A DNA stretch of 13,365 nucleotides from CAYTED01 sp964537075 (GTDB taxonomy: Bacteria; Patescibacteriota; Minisyncoccia; Moranbacterales; UBA1568): NCBI GenBank assembly GCA_964537075.1, contig CAZIBB010000025.1, positions 1 to 13,365 of the forward strand, written 5' to 3'. Positions 6,638 to 12,412 of this stretch are shown here, in pieces; the stretch's first letter is position 1, and the number at the start of each line of letters is the position of its first letter. Under the pieces are notes generated by a model, which was given only the letters and a program-made list of their open reading frames with translations, was not told the DNA's origin and did not search any database. The translations under genes were made by a program, and so were the position numbers.

Positions 6638-7207
6638 TTACTTCTTTCCGAAATTGAGGTGCATTTTCGAAGCGACCGGCTTGGTATCGCCCTTATATTT
6701 GCTGTTCAGTCCCTTGGATCCGTACGGGCGGAGACACGGCGAAGAAAGATATTCGAAAGCCATCTGACCGATCGGCATCTTGTAGTAGAGTTTGATTGGA
6801 ATACGTCCGGCGTTGAAGAGTTCGAGTGTCATCCGAAGACAATTTCCCGCATCAAGAAATCCGGCCGTCGTATGAATGATGAGCCCGAGCCGCCCAAGAG
6901 AACTCTTCCCCTCGAGACGACCGACGAGCTTGTCCGACACACCCGTCTCCTCAACGAGCATTCCGAGGGCGAATTCACCCGGATGCAAAATAAACGGCTC
7001 ATCAGTCTTGATTTCGATTTCTTTCATCAGATCTTTCGAAGGAACCTTCGGATCGATGACGAAATTTTGATTCACATTAAATACGAGAAATGTACGCCCG
7101 AGATGCACATCATAGCTCGCCGGCTGAACACACTCCTTCCTGAAAGGCTTGATAACAATTTCTCCCGACTTCAATTCCTTCAAAATATCACGATCAGACA
7201 AAATCAT
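6638..7207 (-). CDS. dcd: dCTP deaminase (possibly bifunctional, dUMP-forming)
   Basis: Dcd deaminates dCTP to dUTP; the bifunctional form goes on to dUMP. Seen: VQPASYDVHLG (27-37), HPGEFALG (75-82), GKSSLGRLGLIIHTTAGFLDAG (100-121), catalytic Glu129 in TLELFNAG, and a C-terminal tail with SKYKGDTKPVASK. The pattern of HTTAGF(I/L)DxG and of the tail is closer, from memory, to the dUMP-forming bifunctional enzymes than to the E. coli monofunctional enzyme. The frame can be extended to a TTG at 7237, but the ATG at 7207 gives the canonical MILSDRDI start and 189 residues. A strong promoter lies upstream, so dcd probably leads the operon. Confidence 0.95.
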   Translation of the reverse strand: MILSDRDILKELKSGEIVIKPFRKECVQPASYDVHLGRTFLVFNVNQNFVIDPKVPSKDLMKEIEIKTDEPFILHPGEFALGMLVEETGVSDKLVGRLEGKSSLGRLGLIIHTTAGFLDAGNCLRMTLELFNAGRIPIKLYYKMPIGQMAFEYLSSPCLRPYGSKGLNSKYKGDTKPVASKMHLNFGKK

Positions 7208-7249
7208 ATTCGTACATTCAAAGATTAAAACCTCCAAGCAAGTTCTACT

Positions 7250-7278
7250 ATTTTATCACCTTTTTTTCCCATTGACAA
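7250..7278 (-). promoter_or_regulatory. Sigma70-type promoter for dcd-thyA
   Basis: On the minus strand, TTGTCA (7278-7273; one mismatch to consensus) is followed by exactly 17 nt and TAAAAT (7255-7250; one mismatch). The expected transcription start near 7243 would leave a leader of about 36 nt before the dcd ATG. It sits directly downstream of the rplA terminator, which is consistent with the beginning of a new transcription unit. Confidence 0.75.
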
Positions 7279-7308
7279 AGCCACGATTCAACAAAAAAGT
7301 AAAGTGCT

Positions 7309-7353
7309 AAAAATAAAGGACCGTCCTTTTAAAAAGGACGGTCCTTTATTTTT
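7309..7353 (-). terminator. Strong intrinsic terminator after rplA
   Basis: Arms of 22 bp, AATAAAGGACCGTCC... (from 7309 to 7330) and its exact complement (7332 to 7353), leave one nominal loop base, so the central A/T pairs open as the loop. GC-rich cores GGACCGTCC and GGACGGTCC are flanked by A and T tracts on both sides, so the element could act in both directions. On the minus strand it follows the rplA stop by about 17 nt and is followed by the dcd promoter. Confidence 0.9.
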
Positions 7354-7370
7354 TGGTCATCTGTTCAGGA

Positions 7371-8060
7371 CTATATTGAAAGCTTCATGCTTGGCCCCAT
7401 GGTGGAGCAAACAGTCATACCCTCAACCATTTTTCCTTTGTAATTTTCCGGTTTGGCTTTCTGAACGGATTCGACGAGCGTATCGAAGTTCGCCTTCAAT
7501 TGCTCGGCAGTGAAAGAAAGTTTGCCAATCGACTGGTGCAAGTTCGCACTATCATCGTTCTTATAGCTCACTTTCTTTCCCTTCTTCATCGCCTCTACAG
7601 TTTCAGCGATTTTCGGAGTAACGGTTTCGGTCTTCGGACTCGGCATCATACCCTTCGGTCCGAGGATCTTCGCGACCGGAGCAAGCTTCGGCATCATTTC
7701 CGGAGTCGCGATGAGTGCATCGAAGTCAACACCCGGGACGATTTTCCCTGCCTTGATATCGGCGATCACATCATCCCCGCCGACGATATCGGCACCGGCA
7801 TCCCGGGCTTCCTTGTCCTTGGTCGTCGTCACCACGGCCACCTTCTTCGATCGTCCCGTCCCATAAGGAAGGATGACGGTTGCACGAACCTGCTCGTCAT
7901 TTTTCTTCGGATTCGTATTCAAGCGGACATGAATCTCTACGGACTCATCAAATTTCACTTTCACATTCGCCTTCATGATGGCCACAGCCTCTTCAAAGGT
8001 ATACAGCTTGTTCTCATCCAGCTTGAGAGCGATAGCGCGATAGTTTTTCCCGTGTTTCAT
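7371..8060 (-). CDS. rplA: Ribosomal protein L1 (uL1)
   Basis: L1 forms the mobile stalk at the ribosomal E site and in many bacteria represses its own operon by binding its mRNA. Conserved stretches: KHGKNYR at the start, YTFEEAVAIMKANVKVKFDESVEIH, LPYGTGRSKKVAVV, GADIVGGDDVIADIKAGK, the signature LGPKGMMPSPKTETVT, and a C-terminal SMGPSMKLSI. It has 229 residues, the usual length. The ATG at 8060 is chosen over a TTG at 8078 because the conserved sequence begins there. It lies downstream of rplK with a 151-nt gap carrying an octamer repeat hairpin. rplJ and rplL do not follow; a terminator does. Confidence 0.98.
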   Translation of the reverse strand: MKHGKNYRAIALKLDENKLYTFEEAVAIMKANVKVKFDESVEIHVRLNTNPKKNDEQVRATVILPYGTGRSKKVAVVTTTKDKEARDAGADIVGGDDVIADIKAGKIVPGVDFDALIATPEMMPKLAPVAKILGPKGMMPSPKTETVTPKIAETVEAMKKGKKVSYKNDDSANLHQSIGKLSFTAEQLKANFDTLVESVQKAKPENYKGKMVEGMTVCSTMGPSMKLSI

Positions 8061-8126
8061 AGTTTTTTCGCGGTACAAGCGAATTCATCGAGGAATCCTC
8101 CCGCAAACTTAAAAAAATTATTTATT

Positions 8127-8202
8127 GCTCAGTTAACGGGTTCACGAGTTAACGGGTTATTATCCCTTCCAACTCGTTAACGCGTTAACACGTTAACTCA
8201 CT
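8127..8202. repeat. 8-bp period inverted-repeat element between rplK and rplA
   Basis: The left arm 8127-8158 consists of four 8-bp units (gctcagtt, aacgggtt, cacgagtt, aacgggtt). The loop is 12 nt (8159-8170). The right arm 8171-8202 has four units (aactcgtt, aacgcgtt, aacacgtt, aactcact). Reverse-complemented left units, from the loop outward, read aacccgtt, aactcgtg, aacccgtt, aactgagc and pair unit by unit with the right arm. It occupies most of the gap between rplK and rplA, and I see no ORF, promoter or U-tract in it. Confidence 0.85.
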
Positions 8203-8211
8203 AATATTCAA

Positions 8212-8637
8212 TTACTCAGTAATCTTAATACCCATCGAACGAGCGGTGCCCATGACGATATTCATCGCAGCCTCCACATCATTCGCATTGAGATCCTCCA
8301 TCTTGGCCTCGGCAATTTCTTTTATCTGCGCCTTCGTCACCGTACCAACCTTGTCCTTGAGCGGATTCGCGGCGCCCTTCGCTACCTTCGCCGCTTTTTT
8401 CAGGAGCTCCGCGGCTGGCGGCGTCTTCAGGATGAACGAAAAGGTCCGATCCTCGAACACCGTAATTTCCGCCGGGATGACATCACCCATACGATCCCTT
8501 GTCTGCTCGTTGAACCGAGCGCAGAAATCCTGAATGTTCAGCCCGTGCTGGCCGAGAGCCGGTCCGACCGGAGGAGCCGGATTCGCCTTGCCTCCCTGAA
8601 TCTGCAATTTGATAACTGTCTTGATTGCCTTAGCCAT
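8212..8637 (-). CDS. rplK: Ribosomal protein L11 (uL11)
   Basis: L11 builds the GTPase-associated centre of the large subunit. The 141-residue product shows the classic N-terminus KLQIQGGKANPAPPVGPALG, then GLNIQDFCARFNEQT, the PAEITVFEDRTFSFILKTPP strand, and the C-terminal RNA-binding domain from about residue 75 ending in GTARSMGIKI. The frame extends upstream to 8718, but those codons are the heptamer repeat element, so the ATG at 8637 is the start. There is no Shine-Dalgarno in front of it. The gene belongs to the secE-nusG-rplK-rplA run. Confidence 0.98.
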   Translation of the reverse strand: MAKAIKTVIKLQIQGGKANPAPPVGPALGQHGLNIQDFCARFNEQTRDRMGDVIPAEITVFEDRTFSFILKTPPAAELLKKAAKVAKGAANPLKDKVGTVTKAQIKEIAEAKMEDLNANDVEAAMNIVMGTARSMGIKITE

Positions 8638-8643
8638 AATATT

Positions 8644-8780
8644 TTCATAATCACCAATCACCAAAATCCAAGATACAAAAAGAATCATTTTCCAATTCTC
8701 AAAACCAGATAGAAGCACTCTTGGTCATTGGTACTTGGTCATTGATAATTATTTGGTCATTGGTATTTGGTCATTGGATC
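8644..8780. repeat. 7-bp period inverted-repeat element between nusG and rplK
   Basis: Left-arm units at 8644-8678 read ttcataa, tcaccaa, tcaccaa, aatccaa, gatacaa. The right arm has two blocks of four units, 8721-8748 (ttggtca, ttggtac, ttggtca, ttgataa) and 8753-8780 (ttggtca, ttggtat, ttggtca, ttggatc), separated by 4 nt. Reverse complements of the left units (ttggtga, ttggatt) match the right-arm family, so the whole gap can fold as a long imperfect hairpin with a loop of about 42 nt. It begins 6 nt upstream of the rplK start codon and ends 9 nt before the nusG stop. Confidence 0.85.
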
Positions 8781-8789
8781 TTCTACTGA

Positions 8790-9335
8790 TTACACTTTCC
8801 GAATCTGAAGGAAGTCGAGCTCTACTGGCGTCTCGCGTCCGAAGAGCGATACGAGCACCTTCACCTTCCCCTTTTCATCATCCACTTCCTGGATCTTTCC
8901 TTCGAATTCCTTGAACGGACCATCCATAATCGATACGGCATCGCCAATTTTCACGTCAATCTTATACTTCGGCTCATCGGTACCCATCCGTTTCTTCAAG
9001 CCATCGATTTCACGCGGATCGACCGGTGTCGGGGTCGTACCGAGACCGATGAATCCCGTCACATTCGGCGTATTGCGAACCACATACCATGAGGCATCGG
9101 TTACCACCATATCGACGAGCACATATCCGGGATAGATACGCTCCTCCACCGTCACGCGTTTCCCTCCCTTGATCTTTATTTTCTTCTCCTTCGGAACCAT
9201 CACATCGAAGATGAGATCCTGCATATCCATCGATTCGATACGCTGCTTCAGATTGCGAGACACATTGTCCTCATATCCGGAATACGTGTGGAGCACATAC
9301 CATGCGCGCCCATGATGCTGACTTTGCTTGGCCAT
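8790..9335 (-). CDS. nusG: Transcription elongation/antitermination factor NusG
   Basis: NusG binds the RNA polymerase clamp and couples it to Rho or ribosomal S10. The NGN domain (about 11-115) contains AWYVLHTYSGYEDNV, the MVPKEKKIKIKGGKR loop, IYPGYVLVDM and VRNTPNVTGFIG. The KOW domain (about 127-181) reads GDAVSIMDGPFKEFEGKI followed by VLVSLFGRETPVELDF. The length of 181 residues is standard. The secE stop is 24 nt upstream on the same strand. A TATAAT hexamer (9355-9350, minus strand) lies in that gap, but no fitting -35 element is seen. Confidence 0.98.
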   Translation of the reverse strand: MAKQSQHHGRAWYVLHTYSGYEDNVSRNLKQRIESMDMQDLIFDVMVPKEKKIKIKGGKRVTVEERIYPGYVLVDMVVTDASWYVVRNTPNVTGFIGLGTTPTPVDPREIDGLKKRMGTDEPKYKIDVKIGDAVSIMDGPFKEFEGKIQEVDDEKGKVKVLVSLFGRETPVELDFLQIRKV

Positions 9336-9359
9336 ACGATTATTGCGATATTATATATT

Positions 9360-9548
9360 TTATAACTGGATGAGATAGGTCTTCACAAGGAAACTAAACA
9401 GTGAATCAAGCGCTCCAAGAAAAACAGCCACGACGAGGGAGAGCATGATCACGATCACCGTATACTGAAAAACCGTCTTCCGATCGGGCCAGCTCACCTT
9501 TATCAGTTCAGCCTTCGCTTCACGCAGAAATGAAAGAATAGTGCCCAT
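9360..9548 (-). CDS. secE: Preprotein translocase subunit SecE
   Basis: SecE clamps SecY in the Sec translocon. This is the short one-helix form: an amphipathic N-terminal segment REAKAELIKVSWPDRKTV (residues 9-26) with the conserved L.KV.WP.R motif, then a single membrane helix from about residue 30 to 55. The total is 62 residues. The frame continues upstream to 9632, but the preceding sequence holds a promoter and hairpin, so the ATG at 9548 (MGTILSFL) is preferred. secE-nusG-rplK-rplA is the standard bacterial order. No Shine-Dalgarno is visible. Confidence 0.95.
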   Translation of the reverse strand: MGTILSFLREAKAELIKVSWPDRKTVFQYTVIVIMLSLVVAVFLGALDSLFSFLVKTYLIQL

Positions 9549-9576
9549 AGACGACTTGTATGGATTTTTCCGGTTT

Positions 9577-9595
9577 AAAAAAAGCCCCGAGGGCT
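9577..9595 (-). terminator. Terminator-like hairpin in the secE leader
   Basis: On the minus strand AGCCC (9595-9591) and GGGCT (9587-9583) enclose a 3-nt loop and are followed by seven T (9583-9577). This is a small but classic terminator shape. It falls only about 2-20 nt after the start expected from the adjacent promoter, and 28 nt before the secE ATG. It may end transcription from the upstream small genes, serve as an attenuator, or protect the mRNA 5' end. Confidence 0.6.
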
Positions 9596-9603
9596 GTATA
9601 GAA

Positions 9604-9632
9604 AACATACCAGTTTCCCGGTCACCTGTCAA
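9604..9632 (-). promoter_or_regulatory. Sigma70-type promoter for secE-nusG-rplK-rplA
   Basis: The minus strand carries a perfect TTGACA (9632-9627), a 17-nt spacer and TATGTT (9609-9604), preceded by TG one base upstream as in extended -10 promoters. The predicted start is near 9597. The position, directly before secE and after the 56-residue ORF, fits the head of the ribosomal/transcription operon. Confidence 0.7.
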
Positions 9633-9653
9633 ACAAAGAGAGAAGAAGGAATG

Positions 9654-9824
9654 TTACGCCTCTTTTACCGGTAATTCCTTCAAGGCATCCTTTATTTTAT
9701 CCTCCATTCGCTCAAATTCCCGCTCAAATTCTTTTCGAATATCCTCATGCTTTCCCTGTTCTTTTATGCGAAGCGCCTTATACTCCTCAAGTAATCGCTC
9801 GAAATCTCTCTTATCCATACTCAT
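9654..9824 (-). CDS. Small charged coiled-coil protein, 56 residues, unknown function
   Basis: An ATG at 9824 opens a 56-codon frame ending with TAA at 9654. The product starts MSMDKRDFERLLEEYKALRI and ends KELPVKEA. It is dominated by Glu, Lys and Arg, contains no Cys, Gly appears once, and hydrophobic residues recur at 3-4 residue spacing (F8, L11, L12, Y15, L18, and later F33, F37, M40, I43, L47), which predicts one long amphipathic or coiled-coil helix. An AAAGG lies 12 nt before the ATG; a second ATG at 9818 is possible. It is 26 nt downstream of the membrane-protein gene and precedes the secE promoter, so it is likely co-transcribed with the former. I do not recognise a family. Confidence 0.65.
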   Translation of the reverse strand: MSMDKRDFERLLEEYKALRIKEQGKHEDIRKEFEREFERMEDKIKDALKELPVKEA

Positions 9825-9850
9825 ATTATTTTGGTACCTTTAATTTATGT

Positions 9851-10408
9851 TTACAGTAATTCCATCTCTTCCAGGAACTGAGCATACAGCCCAAGCACCC
9901 GTTCCGCCTCTTCGCGACTCACCTCGAATCCCTCTTTATTCACGATCTGATTCCTCACGGCATGCGCCTCGCGGAGTGCATCGAGAGATTCCACTTGTCC
10001 CGGATGTACCGAAGCGATCCGCTCGCCGAGATTCGTTCCCGACCACTTCGACGACGCCATGATCTTGTCTGCCAAAGCATCCGCCTCGAGAATGGCCACC
10101 TTGTATTGGGAGACATTTTCGCTCCGAAGCCTCGCATACAGTTTTTCCCACTGACGCTCCGCCTTGCGCGGTCGGCTGAGGAAGATAGGCCGCTGATCCG
10201 TTCCGAACAGGTTCATCCGCAAATCCCGTGTCACACCACGGAATGATAGGAGAATGACGATATCGATGAAGAGTACCAGCACATACACGAACAGGAGAAA
10301 TTTGATTGTCCGGACGATAGCAAGCTGCTCGAAAGAATGCCACCATGCCGGCAAATCGAAAAAGACATTCCAAAGCCCTGTCAAATCGATACCGTAATTC
10401 GGATCCAT
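9851..10408 (-). CDS. Membrane-anchored protein with HEPN-like C-terminal helical domain
   Basis: The 185-residue product has one hydrophobic helix at about residues 35-56 (IKFLLFVYVLVLFIDIVILL), then a basic linker (RPRKAERQWEKLYARL), and a helical cytoplasmic domain from about residue 97. That domain contains YKVAILEADALADKIM, LGERIASV and AHAVRNQIVN (148-157), followed by REEAERVLGLYAQFLEE. The arrangement recalls a family I remember as common in CPR genomes, whose members read AHK.RN.IAHE, a pattern like the HEPN R-x4-H motif. Here the position of the histidine is Asn157. Function is unknown. It is the gene after gatA on the same strand, separated by a 151-nt gap with a long imperfect palindrome. 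Confidence 0.7.
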   Translation of the reverse strand: MDPNYGIDLTGLWNVFFDLPAWWHSFEQLAIVRTIKFLLFVYVLVLFIDIVILLSFRGVTRDLRMNLFGTDQRPIFLSRPRKAERQWEKLYARLRSENVSQYKVAILEADALADKIMASSKWSGTNLGERIASVHPGQVESLDALREAHAVRNQIVNKEGFEVSREEAERVLGLYAQFLEEMELL

Positions 10409-10433
10409 TATTTTATATTGAGGAGCTTAAAAC

Positions 10434-10567
10434 TTTTTGAAAAAGTCACTTTTTTATTTCCTTCCGAGATGGCAAAAAGATTTTTTCCGCTGTCCGTGTT
10501 CCGACGAAAGGCGAGGAAAAAAGCTATTTTGGTATTCCGGAAGGTTTCCATGGACTTTTTCAAAAAA
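10434..10567. repeat. Long imperfect palindrome between gatA and the membrane-protein gene
   Basis: Three paired blocks are collinear on both arms: TTTTTGAAAAAGTC (10434-10447) with GACTTTTTCAAAAA (10554-10567), CCTTCCG (10460-10466) with CGGAAGG (10538-10544), and an A/T-rich block near 10474-10487 with 10515-10530. Together they could fold the whole 134-nt stretch into one interrupted hairpin with a loop around 10490-10512. The outer right arm covers the last codons and TGA stop of gatA. It may act as a gatA 3' end structure; no classical U-tract ends it on the minus strand. No ORF was found in the rest of the gap. Confidence 0.6.
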
Positions 10568-12023
10568 CTTCAGAGTTAGTACGCGCTTTTTCAAACGCAT
10601 CCGCGGCGCGCAGAACATTTTCTTCATCATACCATTTCCCCATGAATTGTCCTCCTATCGGAAGCGATTTCCCTTTTTCCTCGATCGTCCCTATCGGAAA
10701 TGAAAGAGCTGGCACTCCAGTGAGATTCGCCGTTACCGTATAGACATCCGAGAGATACATTGAGAGAGGATTATCTGATTTCTCCCCGAATTTGAATGCG
10801 ACTTCCGGTGTCGTCGGAGAAAAGATGAGATCAACCCGATCAAATGCCTTTTCGAAATCTTCCCGAATGAGTCTCCTCACCTGCTGCGCCTTCTTATAAT
10901 ACGCATCGTAATATCCAGCCGACAGTGCATAGGTGCCGAGCATGATGCGTCGCTTCACTTCCGGTCCGAATCCGTAATGTCTCGTATCGAGATAGGTTTC
11001 AAGCAGTCCACCCACACTGGGTATCGTTGCTTTTTCATCATTCACTGACAGGCCGAACCGGATACCGTCATAGCGGGCGAGATTCGAACTCACTTCGCAC
11101 GGCATCACGAGATAGTACACCGCGAGAGCATATTTCGATCGTGGAAGCGATATCGGAATGATCTCCGCTCCGAGTGATCGAAATTGTTCGATCGCCTTTT
11201 CCGCGACAGTACGCACGGCCGCATCGAGCTCCGCCGAGAAATATTCTTCCGGAATACCGATACGCAATCCTTTCATATTTCCATCGAGAAATTCCGTATA
11301 GTCCTTCGCCTCACTCTCACCGGTCGTCGCATCATGAATATCGAAACCGGAAAGAGCCGAGAGTACGATCGCCGCGTCCTCCACGGTCTTCGTGAGCGGC
11401 CCGATCTGATCGAGACTCGATGCCATCGCCATCGCGCCATAACGTGATACGCGACCATACGTCGGCTTGAGTCCCACGAGACCGCAAAACGACGCTGGCT
11501 GGCGGATAGATCCGCCAGTATCAGTCCCGAGCGCCCAGACCGCCATATCCCCCGCGACGGCCGCAGCGGAGCCACCCGATGATCCTCCCGGAACGCGGGT
11601 CGGATCGATCGGATTTTTCGTAGAACCATATCCGCTATTTTCGGTCGACGCACCCATGGCAAATTCATCAAGATTCGTTTTTCCGAGAAAAATCGCATTT
11701 TCCTTTTTCAGGCGATCAATCACGGTTGCGTCATACGGAGCGATGAAATTATCCAAAATCTTCGAGGCGGCAGTCGTGCGTACTCCCGCCATACAGATAT
11801 TGTCCTTAATAGCTCCCGGTATGCCCGCGAGTATGCCGATAGGCTCGCCCTTGGCTATCTTTGCATCAACGAAGGCGGCATCACACAATGCCTGTTCTTT
11901 CGTTACGGTCAGATAGGCGTTTAACTCGCCATTCTTTTCATCAATGCGCGCGAAATATTCTTCGGCCAAAGCAACGGCCGTAATCTCCTTCGCCAATAAT
12001 TTTTCATGCAATTCTCGAATCAT
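10560..12023 (-). CDS. gatA: Asp-tRNA(Asn)/Glu-tRNA(Gln) amidotransferase subunit A
   Basis: GatA is the amidase that releases ammonia from glutamine for GatB. The amidase-signature catalytic triad can be placed at Lys73 (PGAIKDN), cis-Ser148 (VPGGSSGGSAAA) and Ser172 (DTGGSIRQPA), with the same spacing of 75 and 24 residues as in well-studied GatA proteins. Other landmarks are FLGKTNLDEFAMG, GLKPTYGRVSRYG and a C-terminal GQFMGKWYDE. It has 487 residues, normal length. The frame extends to 12071 in the repeat region, but the ATG at 12023 gives the canonical MIRELHEKL start. It follows gatC with a 90-nt repeat-filled gap. A GATAAGT lies immediately before the ATG instead of a Shine-Dalgarno. 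Confidence 0.98.
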   Translation of the reverse strand: MIRELHEKLLAKEITAVALAEEYFARIDEKNGELNAYLTVTKEQALCDAAFVDAKIAKGEPIGILAGIPGAIKDNICMAGVRTTAASKILDNFIAPYDATVIDRLKKENAIFLGKTNLDEFAMGASTENSGYGSTKNPIDPTRVPGGSSGGSAAAVAGDMAVWALGTDTGGSIRQPASFCGLVGLKPTYGRVSRYGAMAMASSLDQIGPLTKTVEDAAIVLSALSGFDIHDATTGESEAKDYTEFLDGNMKGLRIGIPEEYFSAELDAAVRTVAEKAIEQFRSLGAEIIPISLPRSKYALAVYYLVMPCEVSSNLARYDGIRFGLSVNDEKATIPSVGGLLETYLDTRHYGFGPEVKRRIMLGTYALSAGYYDAYYKKAQQVRRLIREDFEKAFDRVDLIFSPTTPEVAFKFGEKSDNPLSMYLSDVYTVTANLTGVPALSFPIGTIEEKGKSLPIGGQFMGKWYDEENVLRAADAFEKARTNSEVF

Positions 12024-12031
12024 ACTTATCA

Positions 12032-12109
12032 GATAGCAGGGAACAAGGAGCAGTGAACAAATAATTTCCAAAGGATTTTTCTGTTCATTGTTACCTGTTC
12101 ATTGTTCAT
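12032..12109. repeat. 7-bp period inverted-repeat element between gatC and gatA
   Basis: The left arm 12032-12059 is four heptamers (gatagca, gggaaca, aggagca, gtgaaca). The loop is 22 nt. The right arm 12082-12109 is four heptamers (tgttcat, tgttacc, tgttcat, tgttcat). The reverse complement of gtgaaca is tgttcac, so the arms belong to one unit family in opposite orientation. The element fills the gap from 8 nt before the gatA start to 4 nt before the gatC stop. Confidence 0.88.
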
Positions 12110-12113
12110 TGAT

Positions 12114-12401
12114 TTAAAATACCGATTTCACTTTCACGAACCCATCCTTCGTCATCGGCACGTTCGCCATGAGCGCATCTCGTTCGACTTTACTTCCGGA
12201 CTGCACCGTATCCTCACGGAAAGCATCCGACTTCAGGGTGATATTCCCCATCGGAAGCACCCCCTCCGTCGGCACCGCCGAAAGCTCCTTGAAAAAATCC
12301 AAAATCGCCGAAAGATCTTTCTGATATTTCGGGACGTCCTCATCGGAGAGTCCGATCCGTGCCAACTTCGCTATATTTTTCACTTCATCGACAGAAAGCA
12401 T
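12114..12401 (-). CDS. gatC: Asp-tRNA(Asn)/Glu-tRNA(Gln) amidotransferase subunit C
   Basis: GatC is a small subunit that wraps around the GatA-GatB interface. The 95-residue product has the typical features: an N-terminal helix pair VDEVKNIAKLARIGLSDED, then a LSAILDFFKELSAV helix, a proline-containing connector, and a C-terminal segment with LKSDAFREDTVQSG and DGFVKVKSVF, as in GatC proteins that end in 'f.VPkv'. The order gatC-gatA matches many bacteria, while gatB is elsewhere in this window. The gap to ligA upstream is 158 nt and repeat-filled. No Shine-Dalgarno; GATAAG precedes the ATG at short distance, similar to gatA. Confidence 0.95.
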   Translation of the reverse strand: MLSVDEVKNIAKLARIGLSDEDVPKYQKDLSAILDFFKELSAVPTEGVLPMGNITLKSDAFREDTVQSGSKVERDALMANVPMTKDGFVKVKSVF

Positions 12402-12412
12402 AATCTTATCAA

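Noticed and set aside
6659..7228. Plus-strand open frame of 189 codons
   Set aside because: It is the complement of dcd, which is certain from its motifs.
7272..7300. Plus-strand TTGACA at 7272-7277 as a promoter
   Set aside because: No -10 hexamer follows at 16-18 nt and the only nearby genes are on the minus strand; it is best read as the complement of the dcd promoter region.
7500..8180. Plus-strand open frame of 226 codons
   Set aside because: It is antisense to rplA and ends in the octamer repeat; the protein has no family features.
9350..9378. TATAAT in the secE-nusG gap as a nusG promoter
   Set aside because: The -10 is perfect, but the sequence 17 nt upstream (CTATCT) does not resemble a -35 and the leader would be only about 7 nt.
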